A stretch of 64,000 bases of DNA, taken from positions 62,001-126,000 of the forward strand of contig NZ_CP085242.1 of the NCBI RefSeq assembly GCF_044810985.1, in the 5' to 3' direction. The stretch comes from Marinospirillum sp031581385. Lineage in GTDB: Bacteria; Pseudomonadota; Gammaproteobacteria; Pseudomonadales; Halomonadaceae. The stretch's first letter is position 1. Each line of letters starts with the position of its first letter. The notes beneath the pieces were generated by a model. The model worked only from the letters and a program-made list of their open reading frames with translations, made no database searches and had not been told where the DNA came from. The position numbers and the translations under genes were made by a program. Of the stretch, positions 52,356 through 60,714 are shown piece after piece.

Positions 52356-52922
52356 TTAAGCCACGAGGCTAATTTGCGCACCTTTATCGTAAGGCAGACG
52401 ATTGGTGGCTGCCAGATCCAGGGTTTGTTGAATGGCTTGGGAAAAACTGCTGGGTGCTTCATTGCCCAGTAAAGGCTTGCTCATGGCAACGGCAATTGCA
52501 AAAGGGCGGCGGACACCAAAACTGAAAGTGTAGGGCAGTTCAGGACGTTCACTGGCGTCTTTGCTGTCCTGGGTGTTTTTTTGCGGCCTGGATGCAGCAA
52601 GCTGGGGTTCTTTAAAGCTGGGACTGGTTAACTCCAGTGTAAAATCCGGTGTGTTGTCCGTCTGCTGCTGGGCAGCTGTGACATCTTCTTCATCACTGGT
52701 ATTGCTGCTGGCTGAAAAGGTTTCATCCGCCAGGGGTTTCAGGCCGGATTCCTGCTCAGCAGGTTGCTTTTTTTCCTGAATACGCAGATGGGTTTCTTGT
52801 TTGTCGGCTGCATCCTGCTTAGCAAGCTTGTTGGCCGTTAAGGGTTTGGCCGTATCAGCCGCCTGCCCGGGCTTGTGTTTGGCCCAGGAGCCGGATGAGT
52901 TGTCTACAGAAGGTAAAACCAT
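52356..52922 (-). CDS. Low-complexity hypothetical protein
   Basis: 188 residues, no signal peptide or transmembrane helix. The first 120 are polar and disordered-looking (rich in Lys, Gln, Glu, Ala, Ser). The last 65 are more ordered: LPYTFSFGVRRPFAIAVAMSKPLLG and SSFSQAIQQTLDLAATNRLPYDKGAQISLVA. No family recognised. It sits alone between the acyl-CoA dehydrogenase and the divergent mltC-like gene. Confidence 0.5.
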   Translation of the reverse strand: MVLPSVDNSSGSWAKHKPGQAADTAKPLTANKLAKQDAADKQETHLRIQEKKQPAEQESGLKPLADETFSASSNTSDEEDVTAAQQQTDNTPDFTLELTSPSFKEPQLAASRPQKNTQDSKDASERPELPYTFSFGVRRPFAIAVAMSKPLLGNEAPSSFSQAIQQTLDLAATNRLPYDKGAQISLVA

Positions 52923-53033
52923 AATAAGTGCCTGCTGTTCAGGAGAGGGTGTTCTTTAACACTATAGACACATTTTTCTACGCGGTAATGGGCAGGTCAA
53001 GGTTATATTGCTTTTACCCGAAAATGTTTGGCG

Positions 53034-53039
53034 TATAAT
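53034..53039 (+). promoter_or_regulatory. Consensus -10 box upstream of mltC-like gene
   Basis: TATAAT at 53034-53039, about 42 bp before ATG 53081. No good -35 at 17 bp; TTGCTT at 53008 is 20 bp away. Confidence 0.4.
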
Positions 53040-53080
53040 TGAGCTGTTTTGCCAGTATTCAGTAAATTTCAGGGATTAAC

Positions 53081-54544
53081 ATGACTTTTTCAGCAGTTTT
53101 TAACTTTTTTCGGTTGGGCAGCCTTTTGTTGATCCTGTTACCGCTTGCCGCCTGTCAGTCCACTGGCCAAACTTCCAGTCATGTTGCCGTAGGCAGTGTG
53201 AAGGGGCCGGATGGTCGCGAACACCAACAGGCCAGGCCGCAGTCGCTTGAACCCAGCTCCAGGCCGGTTCGTCAGCCCAAACCGGCACCCCCACCTGCTG
53301 AGGCCAAAACCCAGGTGCAGATTCTGCCTGCCAACCCTGAGCAGGGTGTGCCTCTGGGAGACGATACCGAAGTGGAGGTCACTTCCTTAAGGCTTGCTCC
53401 AAGCGCTCGTGCTGAAGAGGATGAAGTTGAAGAAGAACCTGTGGAAGAGTTGCCCGCACCGGTCAGTGAAACCACCTGGCTGGATCGCTATCCCAACCTT
53501 GCTCAGGATATGCAAGATTATCAGGAAGTGATTGAACGCCTGGAAAATGAAGTTAAAAAGTATCGTGAACAGCTGGCGTCCCTGCGTGAACAGGTCGAGC
53601 AGCAGTGGGGCCAGGAAAGTCTGGAGGCTACATCGGCTCACCAGTTCGTCAAGTACACGGACTCTTACCAGAGTCGGGGTGCCATGGATTTTGATGATGG
53701 CAAGATCCTTGTGGAAACTGTGGACCAGTCCAATCCAAGGGAGCATTTGCGTGAAGCCATAGTAACAACACTCATGACGCCCTATGATTCCGAAAATCCT
53801 GAAATCTATACTGACAAAGCCATCAGCTACTCAGGTCCGTCACTTCTGGCGGGTCAGGTCAGGGACCATGACGGCGTTGTGGTGCGCTGGGAATGGCGTG
53901 CCAAGCGTTATGCCGACTATCTGGTTGAGAATGAAATTCAGCAGGTGGAGAAGGGCGGTAGAACCGTTTATCAGGTGGAAATTCCGCTGGTCGCCAACCA
54001 TAACCAGGTGCGGGGTCAGAAATATGAGCATCTGGTACGGGATGCCGGTCAACGCTACCAGATTGATGAAGCCCTCCTTTATGCCCTGATGGAAACGGAA
54101 AGCCATTTTAACCCTTATGCCATGAGCCACATTCCTGCCTATGGTCTGATGCAGGTGGTGCCTGCGACAGCCGGGCGTGATGTGTATCAGCGCATCAGGC
54201 AACGCAGTGACCAGCCGGATCAGAATACCCTGTTCAAGCCAGCAGAAAATATCGACATAGGGGCCGCCTATATCTCCATCCTGCGGGATGTCTATCTGAA
54301 AGGGGTGCGACACCCCGAAGCCAGGGAGTACGCCATTATCTCAGCCTACAATGGCGGTGCCGGAAATGTTCTGCGTACCTTCCATAAAGATCGAAGCCAG
54401 GCCGTTGAGGTCATAAACAGGCTGTCTCCGCAGCAGGTTTATGATCGCCTGCATCGCCAGCATCCACGTGCTGAAGCCCGAGGCTACATCAAAAAGGTCA
54501 CCGAGGCGTTGGGGCGTTACCGTTCCCTGGCCTCGGCTCAGTAG
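53081..54544 (+). CDS. mltC: MltC-like membrane-bound lytic murein transglycosylase (lipoprotein)
   Basis: 487 residues. Lipoprotein signal with lipobox LAAC (Cys25). Residues 26-145 are Pro- and Glu-rich linker, then a coiled coil (YQEVIERLENEVKKYREQLASLREQVEQQW). The DUF3393 domain follows (FVKYTDSYQSRGAMDFDDGKILVETVD). The SLT domain has catalytic Glu in ALMETESHFNPYAMS, plus YGLMQVVPATAGRD and SAYNGGAGNVLRTF. It cleaves glycan strands to 1,6-anhydro products. It is about 130 residues longer than E. coli MltC (359), due to the linker and coiled coil. Confidence 0.9.
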   Translation: MTFSAVFNFFRLGSLLLILLPLAACQSTGQTSSHVAVGSVKGPDGREHQQARPQSLEPSSRPVRQPKPAPPPAEAKTQVQILPANPEQGVPLGDDTEVEVTSLRLAPSARAEEDEVEEEPVEELPAPVSETTWLDRYPNLAQDMQDYQEVIERLENEVKKYREQLASLREQVEQQWGQESLEATSAHQFVKYTDSYQSRGAMDFDDGKILVETVDQSNPREHLREAIVTTLMTPYDSENPEIYTDKAISYSGPSLLAGQVRDHDGVVVRWEWRAKRYADYLVENEIQQVEKGGRTVYQVEIPLVANHNQVRGQKYEHLVRDAGQRYQIDEALLYALMETESHFNPYAMSHIPAYGLMQVVPATAGRDVYQRIRQRSDQPDQNTLFKPAENIDIGAAYISILRDVYLKGVRHPEAREYAIISAYNGGAGNVLRTFHKDRSQAVEVINRLSPQQVYDRLHRQHPRAEARGYIKKVTEALGRYRSLASAQ

Positions 54545-54551
54545 GCGTCAT

Positions 54552-55061
54552 TCACTCAGTTTGGTTTTGAAGTTGTTCTTCAATACGTGCTCGATTGGCC
54601 TCACGGGAAGCATTCTGGGCGGCTATCAACTGGGAGGCCTCTTCAAGCTCCAGAGTGTAGACCTGGCTGGTGCTGAAAGTGACTTCTGTACAGGAAGTAC
54701 CGCTGGAAGTGCAAAGCTGACTGAGACTGTCGGTTAAATTGGCATGGATTTCTTCAGCAGTGAACACATCACCGGTCAGGCTGGGACAGCGCAGGCTCTG
54801 GCTGGTAAAATGCAAGCTGCCCTGCTCAAGGCTGAGGTGGGCTGTCATAACGCAATTGCTCAATTGTTTTTCAGAGGAACTGGAAACCTGGGCAGGATCG
54901 ACTGCAAACCAGACGTTTTCCTTGCTTTGACCTTCCTGCAGGCGAACCTGGTCAACACTGCTGACCTCCAGGCGACTGCCGGATGTCAGACTGATGCTTT
55001 CCTGAGCCATTAAGGGCAAAGAAAAACCTACCAGGGCAAGACTTACTATCAATTTTTTCAT
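54552..55061 (-). CDS. Exported protein of unknown function
   Basis: 169 residues. Signal peptide MKKLIVSLALVGFSLPLMAQ. The mature part has four cysteines (CVMTAH, LRCPSL, QLCTSS, TSCTEV) that could form two disulfides. No family recognised. It converges with the mltC-like gene with 7 bp between stops. Confidence 0.65.
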   Translation of the reverse strand: MKKLIVSLALVGFSLPLMAQESISLTSGSRLEVSSVDQVRLQEGQSKENVWFAVDPAQVSSSSEKQLSNCVMTAHLSLEQGSLHFTSQSLRCPSLTGDVFTAEEIHANLTDSLSQLCTSSGTSCTEVTFSTSQVYTLELEEASQLIAAQNASREANRARIEEQLQNQTE

Positions 55062-55289
55062 AATGCTCTTAATCCAGATGAATGAGTGGACACTGATGAA
55101 GTATATCAGAGTGCAGAGGTGGGTTATTGGCGTCAGTTTGACGCATTATAGTTTCTTGCTGCCTCTTGGAAAACTCATAAGCCTCTCTGATAATAAAACC
55201 CAGTAAAAAGGTCGGGAAAGTGGTGGTTTTTGACTAAGAAAAAGTATACATTTCTTATACACGAAAACGCCCTAACCTAACCGATTCCC

Positions 55290-55871
55290 ATGACCCAAAA
55301 TGTTGATCCTGAAATGATTCACGAAAATCTGACTCCCCTCTACCGGGATATTTTAAGCAATCTGGGTGAAGACCCGGATCGAGAAGGCCTTGTCGATACC
55401 CCCAAGCGAGCTGCCAAGGCCATGGAGTTTCTAACCCGTGGCTATCGTCAGACCCTGGATGAGCTGGTGAACGGTGCAGTGTTTTCTTCCGATACCGATG
55501 AGCTGGTTATCATCAAGGATGTAGAGTTGTATTCGCTTTGCGAACACCACCTTTTACCTTTTATTGGCAAGTGCCATATTGGCTATCTACCCAAGGGCAA
55601 GGTGTTGGGTCTTTCCAAGTTTGCACGCATTGTGGACATGTATTCCCGTCGCTTGCAGATTCAGGAGTTGCTCACCAAGCAGATTGCTGAAGCCGTTCAG
55701 GAAGTCACCGGAGCTGCTGGTGTGGGCGTGATCATCGAAGCCCGTCACATGTGCATGATGATGCGCGGTGTTGAAAAACAGAACTCTTCAATGCGTACGT
55801 CGGTGATGCTGGGCCAGTTGCGAGCCTCTCAGAATACACGCCAGGAATTCTTGAAGCTGCTGGATTATTGA
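55290..55871 (+). CDS. folE: GTP cyclohydrolase I
   Basis: 193 residues. Zinc ligands in LYSLCEHHLLPFIGKCHIGYLP (Cys84, His87) and in EARHMCMMMRGVEKQNSSMRTSVMLG; LVDTPKRAAKAMEFLTRGY and LSKFARIVDMYSRRLQIQE are also family blocks. It converts GTP to dihydroneopterin triphosphate, the first step toward folate or other pterins. folX follows 24 bp downstream. The AT-rich upstream region contains the inverted repeat GTATA-N7-TATAC near 55245-55261. Confidence 0.96.
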   Translation: MTQNVDPEMIHENLTPLYRDILSNLGEDPDREGLVDTPKRAAKAMEFLTRGYRQTLDELVNGAVFSSDTDELVIIKDVELYSLCEHHLLPFIGKCHIGYLPKGKVLGLSKFARIVDMYSRRLQIQELLTKQIAEAVQEVTGAAGVGVIIEARHMCMMMRGVEKQNSSMRTSVMLGQLRASQNTRQEFLKLLDY

Positions 55872-55895
55872 ACTTCTGCTTAAGGACTTGGACTC

Positions 55896-56294
55896 ATGCC
55901 ACACAACGACCCCTATTCGCTGGCAACCATTCGAATCAAGAATTTACGGCTGCGTACCTTTATTGGCATCAAGGAGGATGAAATCCAAAACCGTCAGGAT
56001 GTCGTCGTCAATGCCGTGATTCGATATGCCGCCAATCGTGCGGTGCAATTCAACCGGATTGAGGAAGCCCTGAATTACCGTACCATCACCAAAAAGCTGA
56101 TCAGCCATGTTGAGGAAGGTCGTTTTGCATTGCTGGAAAGGCTGACCAAGGAGTTGCTGGAAATCATCATGGAGCAAGAGCAGGTTCTGGCTGCCGAGGT
56201 CGAGGTGGACAAACCCCATGCCCTGAGATTTTCAGATTCCGTTTCTGTTACTCTGGGTGCCAAACGTGAAGTGAGTGAGAAACAAACGCAATGA
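55896..56294 (+). CDS. folX: Dihydroneopterin triphosphate 2'-epimerase
   Basis: 132 residues. IRIKNLRLRTFIGIKEDEIQNRQDVVVNAVIRY and ALNYRTITKKLISHVEEGRFALLERLTKELL match E. coli FolX more closely than FolB; DKPHALRFSDSVSVTL ends the domain. FolX epimerises dihydroneopterin triphosphate to the monapterin form. Placement after folE supports a pterin (tetrahydromonapterin) role. The stop overlaps the next gene by 4 bp. Confidence 0.92.
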   Translation: MPHNDPYSLATIRIKNLRLRTFIGIKEDEIQNRQDVVVNAVIRYAANRAVQFNRIEEALNYRTITKKLISHVEEGRFALLERLTKELLEIIMEQEQVLAAEVEVDKPHALRFSDSVSVTLGAKREVSEKQTQ

Positions 56295-56524
56295 ATGAAA
56301 CACCCCGCATGAATCATAATCTGGCGATCGTGGCTATTCTTCTGGCTTTTGCAGGCACTATTTTCCCCTGGCTGCTGTTGCCTGCTGTCATTGTGGCCGG
56401 TTTTGCCTATCGGGCTATCCGGCGTGAACCTGAGCGTTATTCCGGGTTGCTTTTTGTTATGGCAACCTGGGCTTTGAGTTTGGTGGTGGGATTGCTCTAT
56501 CTGATTCTGTATTTGAGCCGTTAA
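56291..56524 (+). CDS. Small two-helix membrane protein
   Basis: 77 residues with hydrophobic segments LAIVAILLAFAGTIFPWLLLPAVIVAGF and LLFVMATWALSLVVGLLYLILYL around a basic turn. Overlaps the folX stop (ATGA), so it is in the folE-folX operon. No family recognised. Confidence 0.6.
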   Translation: MNETPRMNHNLAIVAILLAFAGTIFPWLLLPAVIVAGFAYRAIRREPERYSGLLFVMATWALSLVVGLLYLILYLSR

Positions 56525-56623
56525 CCCTACAAAAAATAAACACTCTTTACCGCTTTTGGCTCGTCCAGTCTCTTTGATTGCGGTAAACTGCACCCAAAGC
56601 ACAATGAACAGGAGAAGTACACA

Positions 56624-57415
56624 ATGCGTAAATTATTGGTAATAACCGGTCTGGCCCTGACACCTCTGATGGCAGCTCAAGCCCAGGCAGCACTTAACCT
56701 GACGGCCAAAGCCAACTACTGGGATGCCAGCCCTTCCGGCTATATCCAGGATGGTTCCAACTTGCCCGAACTAAATTTGAAAGACGAACTGGGTTTATCC
56801 AGCGAAGGTCAGACCAACCTGTCGTTGCAGTTTGATCATTTCGTACCGCTGATTCCCAATCTGCGCCTGACCCAGACCAGCATGGATTTTTCTGGCTCTA
56901 ATACTCTATCTCAGAATATTGAATATCAAGGAGAAACTTACTCCGCCAGTGAGAACATCCAAACTAATATTGATCTTAGCCATACCGACTTTACCGCCTA
57001 CTACCGTTTTCTGGATGGCCTGACCTCTTTGATTCCTCTGGTTTCACTGCGTCTGGAAGTGGGCCTGACCGCACGAGTCTTTGATGGACAATTTGAGATT
57101 GATAGCCCTTCAACTGATAAAGCTTCACTTGATTTGAGTGTTCCTCTGCCCATGGGCTATCTGGGAGGTCGTGTCAGCCTGCCCATGGGACTTTCAGTCG
57201 GTGCCCAGGTCAATACCATCAGTTATGATGGCAGTGGTGTGACGGATTACCAGGCTGACGTCAGCTATGAATACCGCGGACTGCCTCTGGTTACACCGGG
57301 CGTGACGGCTGGTTACCGTGAGTTCAGCATGACTCTGGATGATCTGGACGATGCTTACGGTGATCTGACAATTAATGGCCCCTACTTCGGTGCTTATCTA
57401 AAAGCTGGCTTCTAA
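56624..57415 (+). CDS. TIGR04219-type outer membrane beta-barrel protein
   Basis: 263 residues. Signal peptide ending AQAQA-ALN. The mature protein begins LTAKANYWDASPSGYIQ and alternates amphipathic strands; NLSLQFDHFVPLIPNLRL, SHTDFTAYYRFLD and the terminal aromatic GAYLKAGF mark an outer-membrane barrel of the TIGR04219 family, whose function is unknown. AGGAGA precedes ATG 56624. A strong terminator follows. Confidence 0.85.
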   Translation: MRKLLVITGLALTPLMAAQAQAALNLTAKANYWDASPSGYIQDGSNLPELNLKDELGLSSEGQTNLSLQFDHFVPLIPNLRLTQTSMDFSGSNTLSQNIEYQGETYSASENIQTNIDLSHTDFTAYYRFLDGLTSLIPLVSLRLEVGLTARVFDGQFEIDSPSTDKASLDLSVPLPMGYLGGRVSLPMGLSVGAQVNTISYDGSGVTDYQADVSYEYRGLPLVTPGVTAGYREFSMTLDDLDDAYGDLTINGPYFGAYLKAGF

Positions 57416-57439
57416 CAGTCCGTTGTAGCAAGACTTCAA

Positions 57440-57470
57440 AGCCCCGACTTATTCAGGTCGGGGTTTTTTT
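57440..57470 (+). terminator. Rho-independent terminator after outer membrane barrel gene
   Basis: CCCCGAC (57442-57448) pairs with GTCGGGG (57457-57463), followed by a run of seven T. Confidence 0.93.
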
Positions 57471-57527
57471 ATGGTTATTTCCATAGTTTTTGTCTATTGA
57501 TTTGAAAAAGAATAATGACTGGATGAA

Positions 57528-57550
57528 TTAATGATAAGCGTTATCATTAA
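57528..57550. promoter_or_regulatory. Perfect Fur-like box
   Basis: TTAATGATAA (57528-57537), spacer GCG, TTATCATTAA (57541-57550): a perfect 10-bp inverted repeat that matches the core of Fur sites (TGATAA/TTATCA). It lies 29 bp before the DUF2061 gene. Confidence 0.8.
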
Positions 57551-57579
57551 AGATAACTGGAAAACAAGAGGAGCCGGTC

Positions 57580-57801
57580 ATGTTGAAAACTCTAACCTTT
57601 GGTATCACCCACTTTTGTGTTGCCTTTGTCGTGGTTTGGTTATTGACGGGCGACTTGCTGGTGAGCAGCCTGGTTGCCATGGTGGAGCCAGCCGTCAATA
57701 CGGTGGCTTACTACTTCCATGAGAAAGCGTGGGAGAAGGTGAAGGAAAAGAAACAGGCGAAAGAAAGGAAATCAAGATCAGGCCAGTGGGTGGCTGCTTA
57801 A
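57580..57801 (+). CDS. DUF2061 small membrane protein
   Basis: 73 residues. KTLTFGITHFCVAFVVVWLLTGDLLVSSLVAMVEPAVNTVAYYFHEKAWEKV is the DUF2061 signature: two membrane segments, then a conserved NTxxYxxHExxW block. The C-terminus is basic. AGAGGAG lies 6 bp upstream of ATG 57580. The perfect Fur-like box at 57528-57550 implies repression when iron is plentiful (inference). The function of DUF2061 is not known. Confidence 0.88.
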   Translation: MLKTLTFGITHFCVAFVVVWLLTGDLLVSSLVAMVEPAVNTVAYYFHEKAWEKVKEKKQAKERKSRSGQWVAA

Positions 57802-57810
57802 CAGCCACCC
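57788..57810. terminator. 9-bp hairpin at the DUF2061/purH convergence
   Basis: GGGTGGCTG (57788-57796) and CAGCCACCC (57802-57810) form a perfect stem spanning the DUF2061 stop codon. No T run follows on either strand, so it may stall or protect transcripts rather than be a standard terminator. Confidence 0.45.
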
Positions 57811-57822
57811 GGCATGAAGAAA

Positions 57823-59397
57823 TTAATGACGGAAGTGGCGCATACCGGTGAAGACCATGGCAATGCTGGCTTCGTTGGCTGCCTGAATCACTTCTTCGTC
57901 ACGCATGGAGCCTCCGGGCTGGATGACAGCGGTTATTCCCGCAGCGGCAGCTGCATCAATTCCATCCCGAAAGGGAAAGAAGGCGTCTGATGCCATGACT
58001 GAGCCTGGAACTTCCAGGTTTTCATCGGCTGCCTTGATACCGGCAATTTTTGCAGAATACACCCGGCTCATCTGGCCTGCACCCACACCAATGGTCATGC
58101 CGTCTTTGGCATAAACGATGGCATTGGATTTGACAAACTTGGCCACCTTCCAGGCAAAGGCCAGGTCTTTCAGTTCCTGTTCGGTTGGAGTGCGTTCAGT
58201 CACCACTTTCAGGTCATCACGACCCACAACACCCAGATCCTTGTCCTGAACCAGAAGGCCCCCGGTGACCCGTTTGAAATCCAGAGCCAGTTGATGATCA
58301 CCCGGCCAATGCTCGCTGGCATCCAGAAGGCGCAGGTTCTTTTTGGTGGCAATGATTTCCTGGGCCGCCTTGTCGATTCCTGGAGCAATAATGACTTCGG
58401 CAAACTGGCGATCGACAATTGTCCGCGCAGTCAGGGCATCCAGAGGGCGGTTGAAGGCCAGGATGCCACCAAAAGCACTGGTGGGGTCGGTTTTGAAAGC
58501 CAGGTCGTAAGCAGACTTGAGGTCTTTAGCGATTGCAACCCCGCAAGGGTTGGCGTGCTTGACGATCACACAGGCCGGTTCGTTAAAGGCTTTCACGCAC
58601 TCAAAAGCAGCATCGGTATCGGCAACATTGTTGTAGGAAAGCTCTTTGCCCTGCAGCACTTTGGCCGTTGCCACACTGGCTTCGTTGGCCCGGGCTTCAA
58701 CATAAAAGGCGGCTTTCTGGTGAGGATTTTCACCGTAGCGCATATCCTGACGCTTGATAAACTGGCTGTTGAAGGTGCGCGGGAAATCTTCATTGCCACC
58801 TTCAGCCAGACGGCCCAGATAGTTGGCAATGGCACTGTCGTAGGCTGCCGTGTGTTCGTAGGCCTTTACCGCCAGATTGAAGCGGGTCTTCTGGCTGACG
58901 CCGCCCTGATAGGTATCCATTTCATCCAGAACCTGTTGATAGTCACCGGTGTTGACCAGAATGGTGGTGAAGGCATGGTTCTTGGCACAGGAGCGCACCA
59001 TGGCCGGGCCACCGATATCGATGTTCTCAATCGCCATTTCCAGAGTGCAGTCATCCTTGGCAATGGTTTGCTGGAAGGGGTAAAGATTCACGACCACCAG
59101 ATCAATGGCATCAATCTGGTGTTCAGCCATGACCTCATCATCCTGACCGCGGCGACCCAGAATGCCACCATGAATTTTCGGGTGCAGGGTTTTTACCCGA
59201 CCTGCCATCATTTCAGGAAAGCCGGTGTGTTCGGAGACTTCCTTGACAGGCAGGTTGTTGTCTTTGATGAGTTTGTAGGTGCCACCCGTGGAAAGGAGTT
59301 CGACACCACGATCGACCAGGCCTTTGGCCAGTTCGACAATACCGGATTTGTCAGAAACGCTGATGAGGGCGCGACGGATGGGTAGGGGATTAGCCAT
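57823..59397 (-). CDS. purH: Bifunctional AICAR transformylase / IMP cyclohydrolase
   Basis: 524 residues, as in E. coli (529). Begins PIRRALISVSDKSGIVELAKGL with the N-terminal MGS-like cyclohydrolase domain (STGGTYKLI, HPKIHGGILGRR). The C-terminal AICARFT domain has MRYGENPHQKAAFY, IVKHANPCGVA and SDAFFPFRDGIDAAAAAG. It catalyses the last two steps of IMP synthesis. It lies 26 bp after fis on the same strand. Confidence 0.97.
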   Translation of the reverse strand: MANPLPIRRALISVSDKSGIVELAKGLVDRGVELLSTGGTYKLIKDNNLPVKEVSEHTGFPEMMAGRVKTLHPKIHGGILGRRGQDDEVMAEHQIDAIDLVVVNLYPFQQTIAKDDCTLEMAIENIDIGGPAMVRSCAKNHAFTTILVNTGDYQQVLDEMDTYQGGVSQKTRFNLAVKAYEHTAAYDSAIANYLGRLAEGGNEDFPRTFNSQFIKRQDMRYGENPHQKAAFYVEARANEASVATAKVLQGKELSYNNVADTDAAFECVKAFNEPACVIVKHANPCGVAIAKDLKSAYDLAFKTDPTSAFGGILAFNRPLDALTARTIVDRQFAEVIIAPGIDKAAQEIIATKKNLRLLDASEHWPGDHQLALDFKRVTGGLLVQDKDLGVVGRDDLKVVTERTPTEQELKDLAFAWKVAKFVKSNAIVYAKDGMTIGVGAGQMSRVYSAKIAGIKAADENLEVPGSVMASDAFFPFRDGIDAAAAAGITAVIQPGGSMRDEEVIQAANEASIAMVFTGMRHFRH

Positions 59398-59423
59398 AAG
59401 CCAGTTTTAGCTCCTAAGACAGC

Positions 59424-59693
59424 TTAAATAAGGTCGTACTGTTTGAGTTTTTTGCGCAGAGTGCCACGGTTCAGGCCCAGCAGGTTGGAGGCCTGTGTCT
59501 GGTTGTTATCGGTATAGCGCATGACGGCTTCCAGCAAGGGAGCCTCAACTTCGGTCAACACCAGATCGTAGAGGTTGTTAACCGGCTGTCCTTCCAACTG
59601 GGCAAAATAGTTGTCCAGAGCGCGGTTAACACTTTCCCTCAAGGGACGCTCATGCTCAAAGGTGGGTAATGTGGTTTTCGTTTTTTCAGTCAC
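59424..59693 (-). CDS. fis: Nucleoid protein Fis
   Basis: 89 residues. PLRESVNRALDNYFAQLEGQPVNNLYDLVLTEVEAPLLEAVMRYTDNNQTQASNLLGLNRGTLRKKLKQYDL matches Fis, with the helix-turn-helix at the end. Fis bends DNA and controls rRNA and tRNA promoters. It is 9 residues shorter than E. coli Fis at the N-terminus. Second gene after dusB, as in enterobacteria, with a 24-bp gap. Confidence 0.97.
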   Translation of the reverse strand: MTEKTKTTLPTFEHERPLRESVNRALDNYFAQLEGQPVNNLYDLVLTEVEAPLLEAVMRYTDNNQTQASNLLGLNRGTLRKKLKQYDLI

Positions 59694-59717
59694 TTGGCAT
59701 CAATTCTGGTTCAGGGT

Positions 59718-60704
59718 TTAGGCCGAGTTGGCAAAAGGTTGTGTTAATGGCTGAAGAATCTCAGCTAAAAGTTCTTGTTGCTGGTCTGGTGTTTCCAACA
59801 GGTTGAAGCTTTTTCGCCACTGGCTCAGTTCAGCCTGTTGCAGATACCAGCCAAAATGTTTTCTGGCAATACGCACGCCCATATACTCACCGTAGGTGGC
59901 GTAGAGTCCGGTCAGATGTTCTGCAATCAGTTGGTACAAACTGGCCGCATCCGGGTCAGGTTGTTTGATGCCGTCTTCCAGCCAGGCCTTGATCTGGCTG
60001 AAAATCCACGGGCGGCCCTGGGCTGCCCGACCGATCATGACGGCTGCAGCATCCGTATTCTGAAAAACCCAGGCTGCTTTTTCAGGAGAGTCGATGTCTC
60101 CATTGGCAATCACCGGAATGCTGATTGTCTGGCAAACTTCGGCCAGAGTGGCGTATTCCGCTTCACCACGAAAGCGGTCTTCGCGGGTTCTGCCATGCAG
60201 GGTCAGGGCCTGTATCCCCGACTCTTCAGCCAGCTTGCCGATTGTAACAGCATTTTTGTATTTTGCTGACCATCCTGTACGGATTTTTAATGTAACCGGC
60301 ACGTCTACGGCCTTGACCACAGCATCCAGAATATCGGCAACCAGTTTCTCATCTTTCAGCAGGGCCGAGCCAGCTGCCTTGCGGCAGACTTTTTTCGCCG
60401 GGCAGCCCATATTGATATCAATGATCTGGGCTCCCAGGTCAACATTGGCCCGAGCCGCTTCAGCAAGCATCTGCGGATCGCCTCCGGCAATCTGTATCAT
60501 CCGTGGCTCCTGTTCACCCTCATGGGGTAAACGCAGGCGGGATTTGCGGGTATGCCAGAGCGACTGATCGGCAGTGACCATTTCTGCAACGGCTAACCCT
60601 GCCCCCATTTTACGGCACAGGGAGCGAAAAGGGGCGTCAGTGATACCGGCCATCGGGGCCAGTACCAGAGGCGTATCTATGCTGTAGGGGCCTATTTTAA
60701 ACAC
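59718..60704 (-). CDS. dusB: tRNA-dihydrouridine synthase B
   Basis: 328 residues. FMN barrel: PLVLAPMAGITDAPFRSLCRKMGAG, IDINMGCPAKKVCRKAAGSALL with the catalytic Cys, LKIRTGWSAKYKNAV, ALTLHGRTREDRFRG, IPVIANGDIDSPEKA and AAVMIGRAAQGRPWIF. It reduces uridines of the tRNA D-loop. Part of the dusB-fis-purH run, and 10 bp after the DUF3426 gene. Confidence 0.97.
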   Translation of the reverse strand: MFKIGPYSIDTPLVLAPMAGITDAPFRSLCRKMGAGLAVAEMVTADQSLWHTRKSRLRLPHEGEQEPRMIQIAGGDPQMLAEAARANVDLGAQIIDINMGCPAKKVCRKAAGSALLKDEKLVADILDAVVKAVDVPVTLKIRTGWSAKYKNAVTIGKLAEESGIQALTLHGRTREDRFRGEAEYATLAEVCQTISIPVIANGDIDSPEKAAWVFQNTDAAAVMIGRAAQGRPWIFSQIKAWLEDGIKQPDPDAASLYQLIAEHLTGLYATYGEYMGVRIARKHFGWYLQQAELSQWRKSFNLLETPDQQQELLAEILQPLTQPFANSA

Positions 60705-60714
60705 GCTGAATGAC

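Noticed and set aside
57531..57722. 63-codon frame starting inside the Fur-like box
   Set aside because: It would begin within the operator and overlaps the DUF2061 gene, which has the better ribosome site and a known family.
58291..59385. 364-residue plus-strand frame opposite purH
   Set aside because: PurH is certain on the minus strand; the frame is a codon-usage shadow.
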